This document shows positions 55,701 through 64,000 of a stretch of DNA of 64,000 bases, one piece after another. The position numbers and the translations under genes were made by a program. The notes under the pieces were generated by a model. That model saw only the letters and a list, made by a program, of their open reading frames with translations, had not been told where the DNA came from and searched no databases. This DNA comes from Cerrena zonata (Eukaryota > Basidiomycota > Agaricomycetes > Polyporales > Cerrenaceae): assembly GCA_038087015.1 (NCBI GenBank), contig JASBNA010000062.1, positions 186,001 through 250,000 on the forward strand. Direction: 5' to 3'. Positions within the stretch are counted from its first letter, which is position 1. Each line of letters begins with the position of its first letter.

Positions 55701-56765
55701 GGATGTTCGCAGATAAACCAAATGAGGCTGAGAGATTGAGAAATAATATGCTTACCTTGTCTGTGACAATTAACCACTCGATTGCCACTTCTCGGAATTG
55801 TTATTCGGAGTACTTAATGACCCGTTCCTTTGGTGGGAGCTCCTTCAAATAGCCATGGGGAGTTTGCTGATGTTCAGCCTCCTTAGCTAGCGCTTCCTTA
55901 CGTGCGGTCATATCTTTGGGTAATCTCGAATCGAAGTCGTTGTTACGGCACCATTCTTGATAGATTTCATATGACCTATGAGCAAATACTTTAGAAAAAT
56001 ATGCATAACATACCTTACGACGAGCCTGCATGTGTCGCCGTAAGGTTGTCACTTCAAGTACAAAGTGACTTCTAGAACTTAAGTTAGCTTGATTGTTTCG
56101 TTCTCTCATAAGTTGTGATTACTCACGTGCATCCAGCTACCCGACATTGACGACGCTGTTCCGTGCCGATACTAGGTCCAAAGAAGTGGTCCGTGTTGCG
56201 CGTTTTCTGCTTCGGTGGTGGATTGACAAATGACTGGACATCAACGTCTTTGAGAAACCCTTCATCGTCGACAGGATCTAGAGGTCCTCTAGGTGCCTTC
56301 CGTTGCCTTTTCCGTGCCGTGTAATGAGTGAACAATGAGTAACTACTTGAGGGATGGATAGTAAATAAGTACGACACCTTTAGCTTTGCCAGCTGAGCCC
56401 TTCGAACGCTTCTTGGTCTTTTTCGATTTCTGTTCGTTATCGGAGCTACTATCATCACTGGTTACATCGGATGAGATTGGGATCGCCGGTGACGGTGGCT
56501 CAGACTCAGCAGTTTCGGGGGCTGTGATGGCTGACTTGACTCCTAGTGTTGCGGGTAAGGTAGGTACGGGTGGTGATACTGAAGCAGGAGGAACAGAAGA
56601 CGACTGAGTAGGTTCAAGTATATCTGGTTGAACACGATGGTTATGGGTGGCCATAGTATTCCACGTATACTCTTTGTGCTCACCAAGATTGTCCGGGTCT
56701 CTCAGCTTCTGAGTGAGCTTGATCGACCGCTGCGGACGGTAAGGAGCGGGGGGATTGGATGTCAT
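52794..56765 (-). pseudogene. hAT transposase, copy 1, with in-frame stops
   Basis: The start ATG at 56765 leads MTSNPPAPYRPQRSIKLTQK. Ser/Lys-rich text follows, then a zinc-finger-like CRVAGCTSHF..TLRRHMQARRK (BED-type). The core has STVSLAVDAWQASNTDGYLA (catalytic Asp region), ISKVTCDNASNNGMMLEEFA, GHVINLATQ and EIGLVRAIAVK-type text. The C-terminal dimerisation block is WSSLARDYLAIMASSVSSER then AFSQGG. In-frame TAA (YSE*QFREVAIEWL, about 55801) and TAG (GHWI*VKSDN, about 55444) disable it, as does the MITE at 54393-55013. Introns of about 50 nt separate the exons. Full catalytic assembly was not modelled. Confidence 0.85.
54393..55013. mobile_element. Mariner/Stowaway-type MITE nested in hAT copy 1
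   Basis: Inverted ends of about 25 bases begin CTATGGGGTGTYRCCGCTCG, and a TA lies on each side (54391-54392, 55014-55015). Removing the element and one TA rejoins the hAT coding frame as PHYDPE. No coding capacity. A second, internal copy of CCGCTCGTAATACTTT at about 54584 suggests nesting or an internal rearrangement. Confidence 0.85.
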
Positions 56766-57503
56766 ACTACAATGTGAGATGTGTTGCAAGAGAACGAAAA
56801 CACATACGAGAATTTGTGCTTACTGGACGAAGGGGTGCATCTGGTGACCCAGAGCATTTCTCATTCCAGCAGGGTCTCATCGAGAAGATAACAAGAGATC
56901 TGTTGACCAAAGACATGCTACCTCTACGGAATTCAATTCAAAGTACCGGGAGTACAACCGGGGGTGATCAGAGTTGCCTTCGGACACTTAGCAACTTGAA
57001 GAAGGATGTCAAGTAGCACAAACCGTGGAAATAGTGCAGTATTAATAGAGGTTCACCTCAATGATCTGCTGATACCTCCACGGAGCATGGAGAAAGGGCC
57101 AATCGCAGCAAGGAAACCTGTCCTAAGGCTAGGATAACTCGGATTGTGGAGCTCAGTTCTCACCCTACTAGAAGCATGGTTTGGGGGTTAACAAAAGTTA
57201 TATTGACCGCGGAACCGACCAAACATTAAGCCACTTGCTCAGGCTGTGATTGGTATTTGATAACCCAGCATCGACTCTAACTCTGTTGAAAATCCGTCGA
57301 CACGTGGTCTGTGAATATCACTAGCACCCACTATTGCTTGAACATGTCCTCGATCGTGTTCACAATTATGGCCACACAGCACATGTTCAAGGCCACGGCC
57401 TCAACGGCCTCCTCAGGCTATATATTTGGCCTGGCTCGGCTTGGTGTCAATACGGCCTGGCTTGGCTGGCTCAACGGCTTTGAGCCGGGCCCGCACATCA
57501 TTA

Positions 57504-58687
57504 GCCTCCAGCGGATACTAACCTAGTGTCATTGTGTGATTTACAGCACTGATAATGTTTCTAGCATGAAGAAGACACCATAGAAATATCATTTCATCCC
57601 GGGCCCGTTGCCAGTAGGACACACCTCCGTTTCGTCGATAATGAGGAACATAATATTATTGATATCAATGCAAATATCTAAATATATATAAAGTACAGAA
57701 AATTGAATTAAATTAAATCAAATTAACCACTAAACCCACCTCTGCTGGCCGCAGAGCCACGGCTTCATATAATTTCGCAACCACATTACATGAGGACCTG
57801 ACTCCCAAAGATCTATACAACAGTCCTTATAGGACGATGATATATCAAAGGATAAAGAAAACATACCATTTCGGTCAGGCACTTCCAAATCAAGGTCAAC
57901 ATCTCCTATATAATATACAAGAGTGAGTAAGCTTATCGAGGTCATGAACAATCATTTTGACATACATACCAACGATAGTACAATAAGAGACGATACCGAC
58001 TGGGAGTCGAGCTGGAGGAGCGTCACACGTGGCACGAGAATGACACGTTGTGCTTGGGCACGGCGATCGAATCCATCATCTGTAAGTTGAAGTTGTAACT
58101 GAGTCAGACGTGAAAACGACAAGCACGCGAAATCAAGAGACGTACATTTTCATTCCTCATTACTTTGTAATCATTTACGCTGTACTCGCGGGTTAGGAAC
58201 TTAAAGCATCAACCATCGCCGGTTATGACCTACCGCCGTAAGTCCCAAGTCCTTATCACAACGACTTTGATGAGTAGACAATGAGGTCGGCAATGGGGGG
58301 TCAACAAAAGGCGAGAAAATTCCTGCGAGGACGAGAGTCAAAAAAGGCATGGATTGACATTCCATCGTACACCTACAGCATACAGCCTGAGGTATCATAA
58401 TCGAGGTTTCATGCCAGAGGCTATTGGGCGAGAAAGTGTCCGTTGTGACGGACACTTTCGAGTGTGCGTGTCGGGCTATAACATGTAGAATTCAGTTTTT
58501 GCAGCAGGACTTGTCTTGCGTCCTGTTCTATCTAGGAGCTTACGTGGTGCGGCTGAATGCAAGACGTGGCGAGGAGAACGCGGAGAGGAGTTGGCTCTCG
58601 GATGTGATGTACTATTAAGGCATGCGTGACAAGTGTGACGTTTCTTAATATTTTCTTTCTACTACTATCACACCACCGGAGTTTGAC
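57504..58687. other. Non-hAT part of the left palindrome arm
   Basis: This 1.2 kb between the hAT end and the palindrome centre is also mirrored, so the duplicated unit is larger than the transposon. Weak minus-strand exon-like pieces (FDRRAQAQRVILVPRV at about 58.05 kb and GDVDLDLEVPDRN at about 57.89 kb) hint at an old gene but are not identifiable. Contains the 28-bp hairpin at 58432. Confidence 0.5.
58432..58459. repeat. Perfect 12-bp stem hairpin
   Basis: GAAAGTGTCCGT, TGTG, ACGGACACTTTC. Mirrored at 59092-59119. The strongest short hairpin noticed in the window. Confidence 0.85.
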
Positions 58688-58860
58688 CAAATTGTCAAAC
58701 TCTATGCGTTCTACAGTTTCCGCAAATAATTTAAATCAGCGGTGCAAGTATATGGCAGAGATATACTACTACATAAACTGTACAGATTTATAGCAGGTTC
58801 GGTGTAAAATTGAGTGTGCCAGAGGGGAAAGGGTAGGATTTTGACACTAGAGTTTGAAGC
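58688..58860. other. 173-bp palindrome spacer
   Basis: Unpaired centre between the arms. Its edges again hold GTCAAACTC and GAGTTTGA words, so the fold continues imperfectly for some 15-20 bases. No gene. Confidence 0.85.
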
Positions 58861-58863
58861 GTC

Positions 58864-60047
58864 AAACTCCGGTGGTGTGATAGTAGTAGTAGAAAGAAAA
58901 TATTAAGAAACGTCACACTTGTCACGCATGCCTTAATAGTACATCACATCCGAGAGCCAACTCCTCTCCGCGTTCTCCTCGCCACGTCTTGCATTCAGCC
59001 GCACCACGTAAGCTCCTAGATAGAACAGGACGCAAGACAAGTCCTGCTGCAAAAACTGAATTCTACATGTTATAGCCCGACACGCACACTCGAAAGTGTC
59101 CGTCACAACGGACACTTTCTCGCCCAATAGCCTCTGGCATGAAACCTCGATTATGATACCTCAGGCTGTATGCTGTAGGTGTACGATGGAATGTCAATCC
59201 ATGCCTTTTTTGACTCTCGTCCTCGCAGGAATTTTCTCGCCTTTTGTTGACCCCCCATTGCCGACCTCATTGTCTACTCATCAAAGTCGTTGTGATAAGG
59301 ACTTGGGACTTACGGCGGTAGGTCATAACCGGCGATGGTTGATGCTTTAAGTTCCTAACCCGCGAGTACAGCGTAAATGATTACAAAGTAATGAGGAATG
59401 AAAATGTACGTCTCTTGATTTCGCGTGCTTGTCGTTTTCACGTCTGACTCAGTTACAACTTCAACTTACAGATGATGGATTCGATCGCCGTGCCCAAGCA
59501 CAACGTGTCATTCTCGTGCCACGTGTGACGCTCCTCCAGCTCGACTCCCAGTCGGTATCGTCTCTTATTGTACTATCGTTGGTATGTATGTCAAAATGAT
59601 TGTTCATGACCTCGATAAGCTTACTCACTCTTGTATATTATATAGGAGATGTTGACCTTGATTTGGAAGTGCCTGACCGAAATGGTATGTTTTCTTTATC
59701 CTTTGATATATCATCGTCCTATAAGGACTGTTGTATAGATCTTTGGGAGTCAGGTCCTCATGTAATGTGGTTGCGAAATTATATGAAGCCGTGGCTCTGC
59801 GGCCAGCAGAGGTGGGTTTAGTGGTTAATTTGATTTAATTTAATTCAATTTTCTGTACTTTATATATATTTAGATATTTGCATTGATATCAATAATATTA
59901 TGTTCCTCATTATCGACGAAACGGAGGTGTGTCCTACTGGCAACGGGCCCGGGATGAAATGATATTTCTATGGTGTCTTCTTCATGCTAGAAACATTATC
60001 AGTGCTGTAAATCACACAATGACACTAGGTTAGTATCCGCTGGAGGC
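58864..60047. other. Non-hAT part of the right palindrome arm
   Basis: Mirror of 57504-58687. No gene is supported, and the same weak exon-like pieces now lie on the plus strand (about 59.5-59.82 kb). Confidence 0.5.
59092..59119. repeat. Perfect 12-bp stem hairpin (mirror copy)
   Basis: Same sequence as 58432-58459 by mirror symmetry; itself palindromic. Confidence 0.85.
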
Positions 60048-60785
60048 TAATGATGTGCGGGCCCGGCTCAAAGCCGTTGAGCCAGCCAAGCCAGGCCGTA
60101 TTGACACCAAGCCGAGCCAGGCCAAATATATAGCCTGAGGAGGCCGTTGAGGCCGTGGCCTTGAACATGTGCTGTGTGGCCATAATTGTGAACACGATCG
60201 AGGACATGTTCAAGCAATAGTGGGTGCTAGTGATATTCACAGACCACGTGTCGACGGATTTTCAACAGAGTTAGAGTCGATGCTGGGTTATCAAATACCA
60301 ATCACAGCCTGAGCAAGTGGCTTAATGTTTGGTCGGTTCCGCGGTCAATATAACTTTTGTTAACCCCCAAACCATGCTTCTAGTAGGGTGAGAACTGAGC
60401 TCCACAATCCGAGTTATCCTAGCCTTAGGACAGGTTTCCTTGCTGCGATTGGCCCTTTCTCCATGCTCCGTGGAGGTATCAGCAGATCATTGAGGTGAAC
60501 CTCTATTAATACTGCACTATTTCCACGGTTTGTGCTACTTGACATCCTTCTTCAAGTTGCTAAGTGTCCGAAGGCAACTCTGATCACCCCCGGTTGTACT
60601 CCCGGTACTTTGAATTGAATTCCGTAGAGGTAGCATGTCTTTGGTCAACAGATCTCTTGTTATCTTCTCGATGAGACCCTGCTGGAATGAGAAATGCTCT
60701 GGGTCACCAGATGCACCCCTTCGTCCAGTAAGCACAAATTCTCGTATGTGTTTTCGTTCTCTTGCAACACATCTCACATTGTAGT

Positions 60786-63700
60786 ATGACATCCAATCCC
60801 CCCGCTCCTTACCGTCCGCAGCGGTCGATCAAGCTCACTCAGAAGCTGAGAGACCCGGACAATCTTGGTGAGCACAAAGAGTATACGTGGAATACTATGG
60901 CCACCCATAACCATCGTGTTCAACCAGATATACTTGAACCTACTCAGTCGTCTTCTGTTCCTCCTGCTTCAGTATCACCACCCGTACCTACCTTACCCGC
61001 AACACTAGGAGTCAAGTCAGCCATCACAGCCCCCGAAACTGCTGAGTCTGAGCCACCGTCACCGGCGATCCCAATCTCATCCGATGTAACCAGTGATGAT
61101 AGTAGCTCCGATAACGAACAGAAATCGAAAAAGACCAAGAAGCGTTCGAAGGGCTCAGCTGGCAAAGCTAAAGGTGTCGTACTTATTTACTATCCATCCC
61201 TCAAGTAGTTACTCATTGTTCACTCATTACACGGCACGGAAAAGGCAACGGAAGGCACCTAGAGGACCTCTAGATCCTGTCGACGATGAAGGGTTTCTCA
61301 AAGACGTTGATGTCCAGTCATTTGTCAATCCACCACCGAAGCAGAAAACGCGCAACACGGACCACTTCTTTGGACCTAGTATCGGCACGGAACAGCGTCG
61401 TCAATGTCGGGTAGCTGGATGCACGTGAGTAATCACAACTTATGAGAGAACGAAACAATCAAGCTAACTTAAGTTCTAGAAGTCACTTTGTACTTGAAGT
61501 GACAACCTTACGGCGACACATGCAGGCTCGTCGTAAGGTATGTTATGCATATTTTTCTAAAGTATTTGCTCATAGGTCATATGAAATCTATCAAGAATGG
61601 TGCCGTAACAACGACTTCGATTCGAGATTACCCAAAGATATGACCGCACGTAAGGAAGCGCTAGCTAAGGAGGCTGAACATCAGCAAACTCCCCATGGCT
61701 ATTTGAAGGAGCTCCCACCAAAGGAACGGGTCATTAAGTACTCCGAATAACAATTCCGAGAAGTGGCAATCGAGTGGTTAATTGTCACAGACAAGGTAAG
61801 CATATTATTTCTCAATCTCTCAGCCTCATTTGGTTTATCTGCGAACATCCTTCAGCCCCTGGGAGCATTGGAGCATCCCAAGTTTCAAGAAATGATCCAG
61901 GTTGCTGCAGCCGCTACGAATGGAGTTAGTATTCCTTCTCGCAAGGTATGCCGTGCGGATGCCATGAATATGTTCAAGAAACGTATGTGTGATCTTCGCG
62001 AGAAACTTAAAAGTGGTGTGGTTACCTCTACAGTCAGCTTGGCTGTCGACGCCTGGCAGGCGAGTAATACTGATGGTTATCTTGCGGTAACTGGACACTG
62101 GATTTAGGTGAAAAGTGATAATTCATGGCATCTCGAAAGTGCATTATTAGGCTTTACGAAGCTCAATAATGCCCACAATGGTGTCCGCCTGGGACAGGCC
62201 TTATATCGAGTTGTCGATCGACTCGGTATTGCACATAAGGTACCATCTTTAATATCACATCTCGCTAACTGAAACTAACCAATAATAATCCAGATCTCCA
62301 AGGTTACATGTGACAACGCAAGCAATAACGGGATGATGCTCGAAGAGTTCGCCAAGCATGTTGAGAACTGTCATCAGTGCTCTTTTGACCCTGTCAAAGA
62401 TCGCAGTAAGTGAGTAATCTTGTTTCAATCTCAAGATTGTTTTCTAAATAAAACTTCTCTTCAAATAGTTGTTTAGGACATGTCATCAATCTTGCGACCC
62501 AAATATTGATAAGTACATATGGTAAATCACCTCATTACTATGGGGTGTCACCGCTCGTAATAGACCTCCAAACGTAATTCAGACCTTTCTCCCTTTCATA
62601 CTCATCCAAATGAACTCAAAAATTTGTGACAGGTTCATGCCATTGCTGTCCATATGTTTCTCGGTTTTGGTGTCAAATGGATCAGCAGTTAGAACACAAT
62701 TCCAAATTTATATCAAAAGTGGGTCTGCCAAAAAGGGAAAGAGTGCTCAGATCCCATCGATCTGCTGAATGAAATAATTCTATTTGCTGTCATTAAGCTT
62801 TTCCAGCTTGTATCTTTCATATAACATAGCTCTGGATAAAGAAAGGAGGATGTGGAAGCATACGGAGGGTATTTTGGCCTTCAATGAGTGACAAAAGCGT
62901 GATATTTCAAACTCCGCTAAGAGAGAACTGTCTGCCAAGGTAACGCGTGACTAAAGTATTACGAGCGGTGGTCAGGCATCATTTCTCCTTGAAGGTTCTC
63001 CACAAACTCAACAGCTCCACATTTAAATTCAGAAAAAATTGGGTCATATAGACAGAACATAATCGCATTCAAATGTGCGGTTTGGGGGCAAACTAAGTGC
63101 TCGGGACCCAGGGATGGACGGATTATCGAAAAGTATTACGAGCGGCAACACCCCATAGTATGACCCTGAAGCACCAGAAAATGATATCGCAGGAACAAAT
63201 GGACCTTAGCGAGATGAAATTGGGCTTGTACGCGCGATCGCAGTTAAAGTATGTTAGTAGCTTAATTCGAATGTCAATCATAATGAGTAATCACCGAATT
63301 TCATCATCACAGGAACGTTCTTCAGCACAGCCCAAAGAGCTATTCCGTGAAATCCAACAACGCTCCAATGTAGTGGTAGTAAAGCAGCTCATACTTGACA
63401 TGAAAATACGGCGGTCGTCAACTTATGCTATGCTTCACCGCAGCGAGCCGTCGAAGAAGGCAAGTGCTTTGCTTAGATGCACAAGAGTATATTGATATAA
63501 TATTTATCATTTAGTTTGTTGACACTTTCGTCTGCAAGATGGCTTTGTGCGCAAGCAACGCTGAAGAACGACGAAAGATCGATAATCTCAAGCTAACTTT
63601 TGACGAGTGGGAGCGTGTCGGGTCGTTTTTACAGCTTCTTTCACATGTCGATTCACATCAGCAGATGTTTTCTTCGGAAAATGAACCGTGTCTGTATGTT

Positions 63701-64000
63701 TTTTTTTAGTTTTAGAGGGACTTCACAAGGCATGGTCCGTCCGCGCAGAGAAGAAACAATATGAACCCTTTTCACGTGCTCTCAAAGTTGCATGTCACAA
63801 GATTTCCGAATACTATGACAAAACTGGTAATACCGATGCTTATGTGGTTTCAATATGTACGTGTGACACTCCTATGTAGCTCACAAATGTATTGCTCACA
63901 CAAACGACTTAAATTAGTCCTGAATCCATGTCAGAAAGGTGCCTACTTTAAGAAATACTGGTCATCAACGCTTGAAACGGAGGCTCTTACATCAATGGAA
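60786..64000 (+). pseudogene. hAT transposase, copy 2, partial, same stops as copy 1
   Basis: Same protein as in the left arm, now on the plus strand. The TAA after KYSE (61748-61750) and the TAG after GHWI (62105-62107) are both shared. The MITE is at the same place. The dimerisation block lies beyond the window. Confidence 0.85.
62538..63158. mobile_element. Mariner/Stowaway-type MITE nested in hAT copy 2
   Basis: Mirror copy of 54393-55013, with the same TA duplication and position in the hAT frame, so it was inserted before the inverted duplication. Confidence 0.85.

Larger units (their letters stand above)
52615..57503. mobile_element. hAT transposon, copy 1 (4.9 kb), in left palindrome arm
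   Basis: Ends: TAGTGGTGTGCAGGCCCGGC at the left and, inverted at the right, TAATGATGTGCGGGCCCGGC. These are hAT-like termini with a few mismatches. Both ends continue into reiterated GGCTTGG/GCCAAGCC words. The immediate flanks (TGTACCAT and GCCTCCAG) do not match, so no target duplication is seen. The transposase gene is on the minus strand, and a 621-bp MITE is nested inside. Confidence 0.8.
53548..58687. repeat. Large palindrome, left arm (visible part)
   Basis: Mirror image of 58861-64000. Positions pair to a constant sum of 117551 between 58641 and about 54050, dropping to 117548 beyond a small indel near 53865. The true outer end lies beyond the window on the right side. Confidence 0.95.
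58861..64000. repeat. Large palindrome, right arm (runs off the window)
   Basis: Inverted copy of the left arm. The differences I noticed are one extra TAG triplet near the centre (58880-58892), one Arg-to-Pro codon in the hAT frame (SSAQRKEL versus SSAQPKEL) and a 3-bp net indel (GGAAATGAATGAACCG left, GGAAAATGAACCG right). Confidence 0.95.
60048..64000. mobile_element. hAT transposon, copy 2, truncated by window end
   Basis: Begins TAATGATGTGCGGGCCCGGC, the mirror of the right end of copy 1. The 3' part and the second terminus lie outside the window. Confidence 0.8.

Noticed and set aside
52615..57503. 8-bp target duplication for hAT copy 1
   Set aside because: Flanks TGTACCAT and GCCTCCAG do not match in any reasonable register.
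58201..59350. Mirrored frames of 64, 84 and 73 codons near the palindrome centre
   Set aside because: No motif, and overlapping frames on both strands. Their duplication is explained by the palindrome.
1..64000. CRISPR arrays, rRNA genes, prokaryotic operons
   Set aside because: No spaced direct-repeat array, no rRNA-like conserved blocks, and the genes have spliceosomal introns.

Overview
The window looks like a repeat-rich stretch of a filamentous basidiomycete genome (Agaricomycetes; Cantharellales such as Rhizoctonia-type fungi would fit, but that is a guess). The reasons are very short spliceosomal introns (about 45-60 nt, GT..AG), and a transposon community typical of Agaricomycetes: KDZ, Plavaka/CACTA-like, hAT, Helitron, a non-LTR RNase H remnant and a tyrosine-recombinase remnant. 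Nothing looks prokaryotic. All exon models were built by eye from reading frame and splice phase.

Layout. 1-7 kb: no gene, except a decayed non-LTR retrotransposon tail with an RNase H domain (about 4.4-5.2 kb, minus). 7.07-8.84 kb: an intact seven-exon gene for a JmjC-like Fe(II)/2-oxoglutarate oxygenase. 10.84-13.67 kb: a 5'-truncated Plavaka-family transposase whose remaining exons are all open. 13.7-22.5 kb: a gene desert with dispersed short repeats and palindromes. 22.49-24.12 kb: an intact five-exon gene (444 aa), probably of ATP-grasp-like fold. 24.1-27.8 kb: relics.

28.06-43.86 kb is the highlight. A 15.8-kb KDZ-superfamily DNA transposon has landed in the helicase gene of an older Helitron. 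It has an 8-bp target-site duplication (GGCGTAGG), and removing the element plus one copy restores the Helitron reading frame. It has imperfect terminal inverted repeats of about 0.9-1.0 kb filled with a short reiterated motif. It carries five genes: the KDZ transposase (1,216 codons, nine exons, one in-frame TGA) and four cargo genes that I do not recognise, of 212, 707, 1,083 and 281 aa. All four have phase-consistent introns and open frames. The 1,083-aa product contains cysteines in exact Zn2Cys6 spacing plus a predicted coiled coil.

44.6-52.6 kb: relics, including a tyrosine-recombinase C-terminus and a nested pair of unprocessed host-gene fragments. A saccharopine dehydrogenase (LYS9-type) fragment is split by an SMP-domain (Mug190/tricalbin-like) fragment.

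52.6-64.0 kb: a hAT element with a mariner-type MITE nested in it sits in a near-perfect palindrome with arms of at least 5.1 kb around a 173-bp spacer. Both arms share the same stop codons, so decay and MITE insertion came before the inverted duplication, unless the palindrome is an assembly artefact.
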